From Methanomethylovorans hollandica DSM 15978 (lineage in GTDB: Archaea; Halobacteriota; Methanosarcinia; Methanosarcinales; Methanosarcinaceae), in the NCBI RefSeq assembly GCF_000328665.1, contig NC_019977.1:806001-870000 (forward strand): 64,000 bases of DNA, written 5' to 3'. Both the position numbers and the translations under genes were made by a program. The notes under the pieces were generated by a model that saw only the letters and a list, made by a program, of their open reading frames with translations, was not told the DNA's origin and did no database searches. Of the stretch, positions 35,329 to 43,665 are shown in pieces; position 1 is the first letter of the stretch; the number at the start of each line of letters is the position of its first letter.

Positions 35329-36000
35329 TCAATCTTTCTTATTGATTTGTTTCTGTACTATAACATATGCTCTTTTATACGCTTTTTCGTATGATTCAGA
35401 GATATCTTTCCAGACCATCGGATCCTCCAGTACTTCCCAAAGGATCGTTTTTCGCATCTTTTGTTCTTTAATATGTTCTTTGAGATAAGTTCGGATGTCA
35501 TTCTGCAGTAATATCATCTGCTCATATTCGGGAGTGATGACCTTTTCGATGTTCTGACGGACATATCTTGAAAAAGCCGGGCTTGAACCAGTGGTAGAAA
35601 TACCAATTACCAGATCTCCTCTATGGATCACAGCTGGTATTGTAATTTCTCCTATGGTATCTACCTGATTTGTCAATATTTTCAGGGATCTTGCGATGGT
35701 TGTGATACGATCGTTTATTTGCCTGTTGCTGGTGGCAGGGATCACAAGAAAAGCATCCTCTATAATCTCTTTGATATCATTATCTGAAAGTGTGCCTGCA
35801 TCCGCTCGTATGAGTGTTGCAAGCTTTTGGTCATGGAGTTCACTTAGTCTGTGAGAGAAATTCCTGCTTATAACAACCGTATTGCCATATTCACTGAACA
35901 ATTCTGCTTTTCTTTCCCCTACGGAGCCCCCGCCAAAGATCACCACTGTTCTGCCGTGCAGGTCAATCATTAGTGGAAGGAATCGTTTATTCTCTGGCAT
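35329..36000 (-). CDS. Precorrin-2 dehydrogenase (CysG-N/MET8-like)
   Basis: The 223-residue protein begins LPLMIDLHGRTVVIFGGGSVGERKAELFSEYG (NAD loop GGGSVG, about 22-27). It continues with FLVIPATSNRQIND and VDTIGEITIPAVIHRGDLVIGISTTGSSPAFSRYVRQ, all typical of siroheme synthase N-terminal domains. It oxidises precorrin-2 to sirohydrochlorin; some family members also chelate iron. The product siroheme is the substrate of the AhbA/AhbB pair encoded just upstream. An AGGAGAA ribosome site precedes the ATG. The C-terminal 60 residues form the helical dimer domain. Confidence 0.92.
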   Translation of the reverse strand: MPENKRFLPLMIDLHGRTVVIFGGGSVGERKAELFSEYGNTVVISRNFSHRLSELHDQKLATLIRADAGTLSDNDIKEIIEDAFLVIPATSNRQINDRITTIARSLKILTNQVDTIGEITIPAVIHRGDLVIGISTTGSSPAFSRYVRQNIEKVITPEYEQMILLQNDIRTYLKEHIKEQKMRKTILWEVLEDPMVWKDISESYEKAYKRAYVIVQKQINKKD

Positions 36001-36040
36001 GTTATTCTCCTATTTGGTTCTGGAATTTATGATAATGTTA

Positions 36041-36505
36041 CTATAGTCTTATGCCTATTTTCTTGAATTCCTTTTCACTGAACATGACCTTATAGTCATC
36101 TATCCCTGTAAGTTTCGATATCTCTTCTGCAATAGCCAGACATTCATCACGGGAATAGGAATGGACCATTGTGAAAATATTATACGGCCAGCCGGGATGA
36201 CGGGGGCGGGCATAACAGTGTGTCACATCATCTACGGTTGCCATAAGTTTGCCCACATCTTCTACATTCTCATCAGGGACGTTCCAGACACACATTGCAT
36301 TAGCAGTGATGCCGATATCCCGATGTCCTATGGAGGCGCCGAATCTTCTTATAATACCCAGTTCTTTCATCAAAGTTATCTGCTTAACAACTTCTTCTTC
36401 GGTTATGCTAAGCTGTTGTGAAATATCCTGGTAAGGTGATGAAGTGATGGGTATACCTTCCTGTGTCAGGACAAGTATCTGTTTTTGGATCTCTGTCATT
36501 TCCAT
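36041..36505 (-). CDS. ahbB: Siroheme decarboxylase subunit AhbB
   Basis: The 154-residue protein is Lrp/AsnC-like: an N-terminal winged helix (EIQKQILVLTQEGIPITSSPYQDISQQL...VVKQITLMKELGIIRRFGASIGHRDIG) and an RAM-like C-terminal domain containing CYARPRHPGWPYNIFTMVHSYSRDEC. In the Ahb pathway the AhbA/AhbB complex removes two carboxyls from siroheme to give 12,18-didecarboxysiroheme. The HPGWPYN segment matches AhbB. The ATG at 36505 is chosen (GTGAT with 4-base spacing); GTG at 36514 is also in frame. It starts 6 bases past the ahbA stop. Confidence 0.88.
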   Translation of the reverse strand: MEMTEIQKQILVLTQEGIPITSSPYQDISQQLSITEEEVVKQITLMKELGIIRRFGASIGHRDIGITANAMCVWNVPDENVEDVGKLMATVDDVTHCYARPRHPGWPYNIFTMVHSYSRDECLAIAEEISKLTGIDDYKVMFSEKEFKKIGIRL

Positions 36506-36510
36506 AAGTA

Positions 36511-36966
36511 TCACTTTATCTTGAACTTAACTCCTATTTTGAACAGCTGGGTGGTTGGCAGGTCCATCATTGGGCATTGGATCTCCTGCCTCAGTTCCTC
36601 AAGTATTTCCTGCAGGCGCTGGCTGCTGGGTGCGGAGAGTGTGAACCATATATTATAATCCCCCGGGCGCAGATAGTTATGTGATACTTCCGGATAGGAA
36701 TTTATTAGTTCTGCAATACGCTCTATTTTCTCTTCCGGAGCTTTCAACGCAACAAGAGTACCTACACGCCCGGTTTCTTTGCTGTTAATAATAGGTCCTA
36801 TACGTCTTATAGCTCCTTCATCCAAGAGGTGTTGCATGCGCTTGACCACTTCATCCTCGGGGATCCCTGTCTTATCTGCCAGTATCCTGAAAGGATGTGT
36901 ATCAAGTGGAAAATCCAGTTGTACAAGATTCAGGAGTTTCTTATCTGTTTCATCTATCCGGATCAT
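36511..36966 (-). CDS. ahbA: Siroheme decarboxylase subunit AhbA
   Basis: The 151-residue Lrp-like partner of AhbB starts IRIDETDKKLLNLVQLDFPLDTHPFRILADKTGIPEDEVVKRMQHLLDEGAIRRIGPI. Its ligand domain contains VSHNYLRPGDYNIWFTLSA (about 97-115). Pairs of such proteins adjacent to hem genes are diagnostic of the siroheme-dependent heme pathway. The ATG at 36966 has GAGG 6 bases upstream and overlaps the ahbD 3' end by 17 bases; a longer frame (to 37086) lies entirely inside ahbD and is rejected. Although built like a regulator, its role is enzymatic. Confidence 0.88.
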   Translation of the reverse strand: MIRIDETDKKLLNLVQLDFPLDTHPFRILADKTGIPEDEVVKRMQHLLDEGAIRRIGPIINSKETGRVGTLVALKAPEEKIERIAELINSYPEVSHNYLRPGDYNIWFTLSAPSSQRLQEILEELRQEIQCPMMDLPTTQLFKIGVKFKIK

Positions 36967-38038
36967 GTGAATCCTCGTTTTTAGGTATATATATGCAATA
37001 TGGTTCTTCAGCGAGGTAGTCTCCTGTTGCTGCATAAGCTCTTGCTCTGCATCCGGAGCATACATTTTTGAATTCGCATCTGCCACATTTGCCTTTCAAT
37101 CTGGAAGTGTCTCTCAGGTCTCTGAAGACCCGGGCATCTGTCCAGATATCCCTAAAGGGCTGCTGCCTTATGTTCCCTGCAAGTACCGGCAGGTATCCGC
37201 AGGGGTACACATCACCTGTACTGGAGACAAAGCAAAAACCGGTGCCACCAAGACAACCTTTTGTCATTGCCTCGTATCCGTGCGTTTTGACCGAGACCTC
37301 AATACCCTCTTTCTTGGCACGCTGGCGCATTATTCGGAAATAATGGGGTGCACATGTTGCCTTCAACTGGATAGGTGTTGTTTTTTGCTGGTCATAGAAC
37401 CAGTTAAGGACACGTTCATACTCAACAGGCGGTATCTCTTCATTTTCCAGTTCTTTACCTCGGCCTGTGGGTACAAGCAAAAATATATGTAATGCCTCTG
37501 CACCAATCTCCTCTGCCATTCTTAGGATATGAGGTATTTCATCAACATTCCTTTTTGTAACAGTGGTATTTATCTGGAACTCTATACCTGCTTTTTTAAG
37601 TGCTTCTATGCCTTTCATGGAGCCTTCAAAAGCACCCGGAACACAGCGAAAATCGTCATGGAAATCTGCCGTAGCGCCATCGAGGCTTACACTCACCCTT
37701 TTGATACCTGCTTCAAGAAGCTGTTTTGCAACCTCCTCAGTGACAAGGGTTCCATTTGTGGCAAGCACAACCCTTAGCCCTTTTTCGGTACCGTAATGTG
37801 CTAGTTCGTAGACATCTCTTCTTACAAGAGGTTCACCACCACTAAGGATCAAAATGGGATTGCCCATTTCCACTATCTCGTCTATGAAATGTTTTGCTTC
37901 CTTAGTGTTAAGCTCTCCTTCAGGTATCTGTGAAGTAGAGGCTCCTCTGCAGTGTTTGCAAGAAAGGTTACAGCCCGCGGTAAGTTCCCATGCAATTAAT
38001 CTGGGAGGTTTGAAAGAAGGCTCAATATTTTGTTCCAT
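36950..38038 (-). CDS. ahbD: Radical SAM heme synthase AhbD (Fe-coproporphyrin III decarboxylase)
   Basis: The 362-residue protein has the radical SAM cluster CNLSCKHCRGAS (CxxxCxxC, about 23-34) and the SAM motif LSGGEPLVRRDVYEL. A SPASM-type C-terminus carries CLGGTGFCFVSSTGDVYPCGYLPV and CGRCEFKNVCSGCRARAYAATGDYLAEEPYC. The EFQINTTVTKRN and HIFLLVPTGRG segments match AhbD, which converts the two propionates of Fe-coproporphyrin III to vinyls, making protoheme. The ATG at 38038 is chosen (GAGATC upstream); a GTG at 38107 gives 23 more residues and cannot be excluded. The AhbC partner (deacetylase) is not in the window. Confidence 0.88.
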   Translation of the reverse strand: MEQNIEPSFKPPRLIAWELTAGCNLSCKHCRGASTSQIPEGELNTKEAKHFIDEIVEMGNPILILSGGEPLVRRDVYELAHYGTEKGLRVVLATNGTLVTEEVAKQLLEAGIKRVSVSLDGATADFHDDFRCVPGAFEGSMKGIEALKKAGIEFQINTTVTKRNVDEIPHILRMAEEIGAEALHIFLLVPTGRGKELENEEIPPVEYERVLNWFYDQQKTTPIQLKATCAPHYFRIMRQRAKKEGIEVSVKTHGYEAMTKGCLGGTGFCFVSSTGDVYPCGYLPVLAGNIRQQPFRDIWTDARVFRDLRDTSRLKGKCGRCEFKNVCSGCRARAYAATGDYLAEEPYCIYIPKNEDSHDPDR

Positions 38039-38258
38039 ATTGATCTCAAAGGTTTTAGTTATTTTTTTGTATTCAAGCTCATAAATTTCAGTGCCTATCT
38101 TTGGCACTTCATATCTTATGACAATCGACTTAAATAGGATGTGTCTATACTCACTAACCCATATTAATAATTAGTTGTGTTACTTAAAGATGCGGACATA
38201 TAATTATGATGTATGGGCATTTGTTTACAGATGATCAGTATGCAATAAAGGTGGTAAT

Positions 38259-38387
38259 ATGGAAGCTTTCGTTATTGCCTTCTTTGTAACCTGGATAGTT
38301 ATACTTTTATATATCCTTCGCATGATTAGGACTTATTACTATTTGCAACGTGAGATAAACATACTTAAGAAAGTGGATGGGAATTGA
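38259..38387 (+). CDS. ccmD: CcmD-like small membrane protein
   Basis: A 42-residue protein, MEAFVIAFFVTWIVILLYILR followed by MIRTYYYLQREINILKKVDGN. One transmembrane helix near the N-terminus, then a basic, coiled helix: the exact layout of CcmD, the small subunit that releases holo-CcmE from the CcmABC complex. GGTGG lies about 5 bases before the ATG. Its stop is 8 bases before the chosen ccmE start. The family is too short for reliable homology by eye, so the call rests on size, topology and the ccmE neighbour. Confidence 0.65.
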   Translation: MEAFVIAFFVTWIVILLYILRMIRTYYYLQREINILKKVDGN

Positions 38388-38394
38388 GCTAGGT

Positions 38395-38775
38395 ATGGAA
38401 AAACAGCAAAAAACTATTGCAGTAATCCTGTTCGTAGTATTGGTTGCGGTGATCGGTCTGTGGGGGGTTGATTTTTCCCAGAGTTATTTAATGGTATCCG
38501 ATTTGGCAAACGATCCACAGTCTCATATAGGGAATGAGGTCAATACTATGGGCAATATAAAGAACGGGACTTTACAGGTAGTACCGGGAGTAATTACCTT
38601 TTCACTGGTAGATCTGGAGGATCATGTATCTGAGATCCAGGTGCAATATACTGGAGATCTGCCTGCAAGTTTTGTTGAAGGACAGGGTATCAGTCTGAGC
38701 GGGACCATGGTTTCTGCTCAGAAGATAGAAGCTCACCAGATAGTGATGGGTTGTCCATCTAAATATACTGAATAA
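38395..38775 (+). CDS. ccmE: Cytochrome c maturation heme chaperone CcmE (CX3Y type)
   Basis: The 126-residue protein has an N-terminal membrane anchor (about 7-25). A beta-barrel OB domain follows: YLMVSDLANDPQSHIGNEVNTMGNIKNGTL, TFSLVDLEDHVSEIQVQYTGDLPASFVEGQGISLSGTM. The C-terminal MGCPSKYTE carries Cys-120 and Tyr-124. Standard bacterial CcmE binds heme through HxxxY. The CxxxY form seen here is the variant known from archaea and some sulfate reducers. CcmE carries heme from CcmC to the c-type apocytochrome. The ATG at 38395 is preferred; ATG at 38377 overlaps ccmD. The other ccm genes (A, B, C, F) are not in this window. Confidence 0.85.
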   Translation: MEKQQKTIAVILFVVLVAVIGLWGVDFSQSYLMVSDLANDPQSHIGNEVNTMGNIKNGTLQVVPGVITFSLVDLEDHVSEIQVQYTGDLPASFVEGQGISLSGTMVSAQKIEAHQIVMGCPSKYTE

Positions 38776-38785
38776 TGTCATGTAA

Positions 38786-39685
38786 ATGGCAAATCAAGAT
38801 ATTGGAAATGATGTAATTATGACGAGAGTCGAGGATTTTGAGGAGTACAGGCAGATCAATCTAGCACTTGCTGATCTTGTCCAGAAGATGGATGACTCTT
38901 CTCCGATGAAAAAGTTATTAGATCACGTATGCAGTTCGGGTGGCAAAAAAATAAGGCCTCTTATCCTGATGCTCTCCACAGAAGTGTGTGATGGGGAGAA
39001 GAACAAGGCTATAGATGCTGCACTTGCCATAGAGTTGATACACTCAGCTTCTCTGATCCATGATGATCTTCTTGATGGTGGTATTCTAAGAAGGGGAATC
39101 CCTTCGGTACATGAGAAATATGGAATTGCTGCTGCACTTCTTTGTGGTGATTTTCTCATCTCTAAGGCAATAACGCTGATTTCCCCTTATGGGCATGATG
39201 CCGTCCAGGAGTTCGGAAGTGCAGGAATGCACATGGCGGAAGGGGAAACTATTGACATAAGGAGTATGAACGAGGAATTCAGGCTGAAGCACTATTTTGA
39301 TTGCATAAATAAAAAAACAGCTTCCCTGTTTGCGTCCAGTGCGGCTATAGGTGCATATATTGCAGGTTGTAGCAAGGATGATGCTCTGAGATTCCATGCT
39401 TTCGGAGAGAATGTGGGTATAGCATATCAGATCGTAGATGATCTTCTGGAGTTCCTGGAAGAGCTGGAAGACAAAAAGTCCACACAAGAATCAGTTACAT
39501 TACCTCAAATATACAGTCGTGCCCTGGGACGTGAGCAGGCAGTACAACGAACCATTGCTGAGGTGCACAGATATGTGGGGTTTGCCAAAGCTCTGCTGAG
39601 TTCTTTCAAATCATGTGCTGCAAGGGAAAAATTACTGCTTATCACAGATCATATAACTATCGACCTTCTTCCGAGCAGGGTATGA
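38786..39685 (+). CDS. Polyprenyl diphosphate synthase
   Basis: The 299-residue trans-isoprenyl diphosphate synthase has GGKKIRPLILML (about 53-64) and the first Asp-rich motif HDDLLDGG (about 91-98). RRGIPSVHEKYG, GDFLISKA and a second motif reading VDDLLEFLEE (about 217-226) follow. The last acidic residue of the second motif is Glu instead of Asp. It elongates allylic diphosphates with isopentenyl diphosphate. Its position 11 bases after ccmE and upstream of a radical SAM gene suggests a side chain for a respiratory quinone-like carrier such as methanophenazine rather than lipid GGPP; that is inference. An internal ATG at 38819 is an alternative start. Confidence 0.88.
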   Translation: MANQDIGNDVIMTRVEDFEEYRQINLALADLVQKMDDSSPMKKLLDHVCSSGGKKIRPLILMLSTEVCDGEKNKAIDAALAIELIHSASLIHDDLLDGGILRRGIPSVHEKYGIAAALLCGDFLISKAITLISPYGHDAVQEFGSAGMHMAEGETIDIRSMNEEFRLKHYFDCINKKTASLFASSAAIGAYIAGCSKDDALRFHAFGENVGIAYQIVDDLLEFLEELEDKKSTQESVTLPQIYSRALGREQAVQRTIAEVHRYVGFAKALLSSFKSCAAREKLLLITDHITIDLLPSRV

Positions 39686-39719
39686 GTTCTTCTATTTATT
39701 TCAATTTCAAGGTGAACGG

Positions 39720-40904
39720 ATGCGAGTATACGATAGATCAGTTATCAAAATAGATGCAGGTATAGATAATGGAAAAGTAGTGCTTGAAAGTGAAGGAGCA
39801 TTAAGTCCTATTGCCAAACCTATCATTAGCAAGATAAATGATATCTTCCGGGAAGAGAAGCCCATATATGTCGATGATGAAAACATTGTTTTTTCAACGT
39901 GGGTACCTCCTGTACCTGGTGAGGTGTTCAACAGGCTCATAAGTGCAGAAATAAGCTCTATACTCAGAAAAAGGGTTCCAGATCAGCTTTCCATTGGGAT
40001 CACCTCAAGATGTCCTAACAATTGCATTCATTGTGGGGCAGCTGATATCATTGCAAAGACAGAGCTTACCGTTGAGCAGATCAACGGTGCAGTTTCACAG
40101 TCTATTGAACTTGGCTCTTACTATATTTCCTTTGATGGAGGCGAGACCATGATGCGCAATGATCTCACTGAAATGGTAAAGGCGGTTGACAAGAGCAAAG
40201 CAATTGCTGCCTGTTTTACTTCCGGGTTCAGGCTCACCGAAGAAAGGGCGAAGGATCTGAAGGCTGCAGGTCTTTATGCAACGCATATAAGTATTGATAG
40301 TCCCCGGGAAGAGGAACATGACCGGGTCAGAGGGCGTGAGGGGGCTTTCAAGGACAGTTTGCAGGGGATCAAAAGTACTTTGGAGGCAGGCATATTAGCT
40401 GACATGTTCGTAGTTGTTTCACCTCACAACATCGATGATCTTGAGGACTTCTACGGGCTTGCCGAAAACTTAGGTATGCATGAATTATCCATCTATGAGA
40501 TCGTTGCAGTTGGGCGTTGGCTGGAACATGAGGATGAGGTAATTTCGGATTCAGATGTGAAGATGCTGGGCCGATTCCAAAAAGAAAAGAACAGGAAATC
40601 AGAAGGTCCCAGGGTAACAGCTCTTCCGTATTTCATGGGTCCTGACCAGTTCGGTTGTTTCGCCGGCAGAAGATGGATGCATGTCACACCCGCTGGAGAT
40701 GTTCTTCCTTGTGCTTATACTCCACTTTCTTTTGGAAATTTAGTTGAGGAAGAATTAAATGTAATCTGGAAGCGCATGGGGCAACATGATGCATACAGAA
40801 AGAATGCAGATTTTTGCAGGATGCGGGACCAGAGATTCAGGCAAAAATACATTCATGTTATTCCCAAAGAAGCTGCTTTGCCATTAAGGCTTGACAGACT
40901 TTAA
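39720..40904 (+). CDS. Radical SAM/SPASM enzyme of unknown function
   Basis: The 394-residue protein has an N-terminal domain (about 1-90, RVYDRSVIKIDAGIDNGKVVLESEGALSPIAKPIISKINDIF). The radical SAM cluster is ITSRCPNNCIHCGAAD (CxxxCxxC, about 98-105), and the SAM-binding motif SFDGGETMMRNDL follows. The C-terminal SPASM region includes GCFAGRRWMHVTPAGDVLPCAYTPLSFGNL and FCRMRDQRF. It follows the prenyl synthase by 34 bases. The Cys motif context (NNCIHCGA) is unlike AhbC and unlike AhbD. A role in prenyl-phenazine or cytochrome maturation is possible from context only. Confidence 0.75.
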   Translation: MRVYDRSVIKIDAGIDNGKVVLESEGALSPIAKPIISKINDIFREEKPIYVDDENIVFSTWVPPVPGEVFNRLISAEISSILRKRVPDQLSIGITSRCPNNCIHCGAADIIAKTELTVEQINGAVSQSIELGSYYISFDGGETMMRNDLTEMVKAVDKSKAIAACFTSGFRLTEERAKDLKAAGLYATHISIDSPREEEHDRVRGREGAFKDSLQGIKSTLEAGILADMFVVVSPHNIDDLEDFYGLAENLGMHELSIYEIVAVGRWLEHEDEVISDSDVKMLGRFQKEKNRKSEGPRVTALPYFMGPDQFGCFAGRRWMHVTPAGDVLPCAYTPLSFGNLVEEELNVIWKRMGQHDAYRKNADFCRMRDQRFRQKYIHVIPKEAALPLRLDRL

Positions 40905-41029
40905 CAGAGAATATGTATTTCTATTTCGTGGAATGATCAAGTTGATAACGTTTTGCTCTTTATATGGTGTAAAATTTATACTTGCTCTCATATAATAATC
41001 AAGTTTGGTAGGGTTCATGAAACCGAATA

Positions 41030-41038
41030 CTTTATATT
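41030..41038 (+). promoter_or_regulatory. Candidate TATA box of the ATP synthase operon
   Basis: CTTTATATT, 73-80 bases before the ahaH ATG, would give a leader of about 45 bases ending in GAGGATTATGC-like sequence with the ribosome site GAGG. A second candidate, CTTTATATGG, lies at about 40958-40967. Confidence 0.45.
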
Positions 41039-41110
41039 CAAGGTTACAATTACAGTTGGTATCTTATCACATCAAGCGAATTATTAATCACCTTTGCATG
41101 AGGATTATGC

Positions 41111-41437
41111 ATGGCCAAAGATAAAATCTTATCAGAAATCAAACAAGCAGAAACCAATGCGCGGATTATGGTGGACAACGCCGCCAAGGAAAAGAACGAT
41201 CGCATTTCCAAAGCCCGCGTAGAGGCCAGAGAGATTATAAAACAGGCTGAGGTGGATGCTCATAAATCGTCTCAGAGCACTCTCCGGTCTGCAGAACATG
41301 AGCTTGCTTCCCAAAAGCAAAAAATTATTGAAGAGGGTATAAAGGAAGCAGACATTGTTGCTAAGAATGCAAAGGCAAAAGTCGATCAGGCAGCAGAGAA
41401 CCTTATTAGTGAGTTTGAGAGGGCGATCCATGCTTAA
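41111..41437 (+). CDS. ahaH: A1AO ATP synthase subunit H
   Basis: The 108-residue protein is one long amphipathic alpha helix rich in Lys, Glu and Ala (IKQAETNARIMVDNAAKEKNDRISKARVEAREI), typical of the peripheral-stalk H subunit, which pairs with subunit E. It is the first gene of the operon, in the standard order for Methanosarcina. GAGG precedes the ATG. Its end overlaps the start of ahaI by 8 bases, indicating translational coupling. Confidence 0.9.
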   Translation: MAKDKILSEIKQAETNARIMVDNAAKEKNDRISKARVEAREIIKQAEVDAHKSSQSTLRSAEHELASQKQKIIEEGIKEADIVAKNAKAKVDQAAENLISEFERAIHA

Positions 41438-43376
41438 TCCAAGGCAAATGAGCCGTGCTTTAATAGTTGGTCACAAAGATCTTCTCGAAAAAACAGTTGA
41501 AGTCCTTCACCAAACAAATTTATTTCAGATAGAGGACTATATTGAAGACGATTCGGGTCTTAAGATCGGCAAGCCCTTTGATAACGGGGATTCTATTTCA
41601 AAAGCATTAATCAAGATACGATCTATAGCCAGTTTTCTTGAAGTTAAGAACGAACCTGCTAAAAAACAAAAAGTTTCAACTCTTTTGCGTGATTTAGATT
41701 CAACTCTTAAAGTTCTGGACACGGAGGTTTCCACAAAAACAGAAACAAAGAGTGGACTGGAGACCAGGGTCAAGGAAATAGAATCTCTTAAGAAGGATTT
41801 ATTACCGTTTGCGGATATTCCGCTTGATCTTGATCTATATCGAGGTTATGATAATCTGGCAATATTCCCTGGTATTGTAAAGGGAAATATTGAGAATGAG
41901 ATCTCCGGCATAACAGGATCCTATGAGTTGTTCACAGATCATAAATCAGGGACTATTGTGCTATTTGTGCCAAAGAGGCATAAAGAAGATGTTTCTAAAG
42001 CTCTTTCTGATTATGAGTACCGGGAACTTAAAGTCCCTGATCAGAAGGGTATGCCTGCAGAAATCATTTCAAGGATCGATTCAGAAAGAACTGATCTTCT
42101 CAGGCAGATTGACGGCATAGATTCAGATATCAGATTGCTTAAGGATAAATATAAGGACTTTATCATGGCAAGCAATGAGGTGCTTTCTATAGAGGTTGAT
42201 AAATCTGAAGCTCCTCTGCACATTGCCACATCTGAAAGTACTTTCGTAATTGAGGGTTGGGTTCCTTCAGACAGTTATAACAAGCTAGAAAGGGCAGTTT
42301 CCAGAGCGACCCAGGATCGTGTGTTCGTAACACAGCAGGAAATAGAGCATGAACAGGAACCAATTGTCCCTGTAGAGTATGATAATCCCAAGGTTGTCAG
42401 ACCTTTGCAGGAGATTATGAACCTGTATGCACGTCCCAGATACAAGGAGTTAGATCCTACAAGCCTTATATTCATCACTTTCCCATTGTTCTACGGCATG
42501 ATCCTTGGTGACATTGGCTATGCCCTTATCCTGATGGCACTTGCTTTAGTTATCAAGAAAACAGTGAAATCTGATGCAGTCAAGCCTCTTATGAATATAC
42601 TTATCTATTGTCAGATATCAACTTTCATATTTGGTATCCTTTATGGTGAGTTCTTAGGATTCCCTCTTGCAGGTCTCGTCTCTCACGGGGAGATTCAGGC
42701 TGGTCTGATCCCTGGTTTTAATACCATTGACTTATTTGCTTCTCCTGTAGGCGGAGAGATGATAACTTATCCCATACACCGGACTCATCTCGTAATGACA
42801 ATGATAGTATTTACAGCATTGATCGGTGTGATCCACATTAACATTGGATACATCCTGGGATTCATAAACGAGAACAGAAAGCATGGATTCTCTGCAGCTC
42901 TTCTTGAGAAGGGCAGCTGGATAATTATTCAGCTCGGAATACTTCTTGTAGTTCTTGGTTACTTCGGGATATTACCATCGGCATTACTATATGCTGGTAT
43001 AATAGTATTCCTGGCAGGTTTTGTGATGCTGCTTAAAGGTGAAGGTATCAAAGGACCTGTGGAATTACCTTCCTTATTAAGCAACTCTTTATCCTACACT
43101 CGTTTGATAGCTGTAGGATTATCTTCCATTTATATTGCGTCTACTGTCAACATGATCGCATTCGAGATGATATGGCCTGATAAATTTGGACCTATGACAG
43201 TATTTGCAATACTTGTATTCATATTCGGGCATGCTTTAAACACTGTCCTGAGTATTATTGCCCCCGGACTGCACGCTTTGAGGTTGCAGTACGTAGAGTT
43301 CTTCGGAAAGTTCTACGAGGGAGGCGGACGTAAATATGATCCATTTGGATATATCAGAAAATACACGGAGGAATAA
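41430..43376 (+). CDS. ahaI: A1AO ATP synthase subunit I (a-type, membrane)
   Basis: The 648-residue protein starts LNPRQMSRALIVGHKDLLEKTVEVLHQTNLF. The N-terminal cytoplasmic half (about 1-330) is largely coiled coil. The C-terminal half contains seven or eight helices, including PLFYGMILGDIGYALILMAL and the conserved YTRLIAVGLSSIYIASTVN segment, whose arginine is part of the ion path, then FGHALNTVLSIIAPGLHALRLQYVEFFGKFYEGGGRKYDPF. It forms the stator a-subunit facing the c-ring. The ATG at 41430 overlaps ahaH; a longer frame from 41355 lies inside ahaH and is rejected. Confidence 0.94.
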   Translation: MLNPRQMSRALIVGHKDLLEKTVEVLHQTNLFQIEDYIEDDSGLKIGKPFDNGDSISKALIKIRSIASFLEVKNEPAKKQKVSTLLRDLDSTLKVLDTEVSTKTETKSGLETRVKEIESLKKDLLPFADIPLDLDLYRGYDNLAIFPGIVKGNIENEISGITGSYELFTDHKSGTIVLFVPKRHKEDVSKALSDYEYRELKVPDQKGMPAEIISRIDSERTDLLRQIDGIDSDIRLLKDKYKDFIMASNEVLSIEVDKSEAPLHIATSESTFVIEGWVPSDSYNKLERAVSRATQDRVFVTQQEIEHEQEPIVPVEYDNPKVVRPLQEIMNLYARPRYKELDPTSLIFITFPLFYGMILGDIGYALILMALALVIKKTVKSDAVKPLMNILIYCQISTFIFGILYGEFLGFPLAGLVSHGEIQAGLIPGFNTIDLFASPVGGEMITYPIHRTHLVMTMIVFTALIGVIHINIGYILGFINENRKHGFSAALLEKGSWIIIQLGILLVVLGYFGILPSALLYAGIIVFLAGFVMLLKGEGIKGPVELPSLLSNSLSYTRLIAVGLSSIYIASTVNMIAFEMIWPDKFGPMTVFAILVFIFGHALNTVLSIIAPGLHALRLQYVEFFGKFYEGGGRKYDPFGYIRKYTEE

Positions 43377-43380
43377 TTAA

Positions 43381-43617
<237 letters not shown>

Positions 43618-43665
43618 GTTGATTTAAGAGCATATTTGCTCTTAAATTCTTTAAAGGTGTTGAGC

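Noticed and set aside
36041-36966. Lrp/AsnC transcription regulators
   Set aside because: Both proteins have the Lrp fold but sit between MET8 and the AhbD gene and carry AhbA/AhbB sequence features; enzymatic siroheme decarboxylase is the better call.
39720-40904. Assignment of the radical SAM protein as AhbC
   Set aside because: AhbC would complete the heme pathway, but the cluster context and N-terminal domain do not resemble the AhbC/NirJ pattern, so the function is left open.
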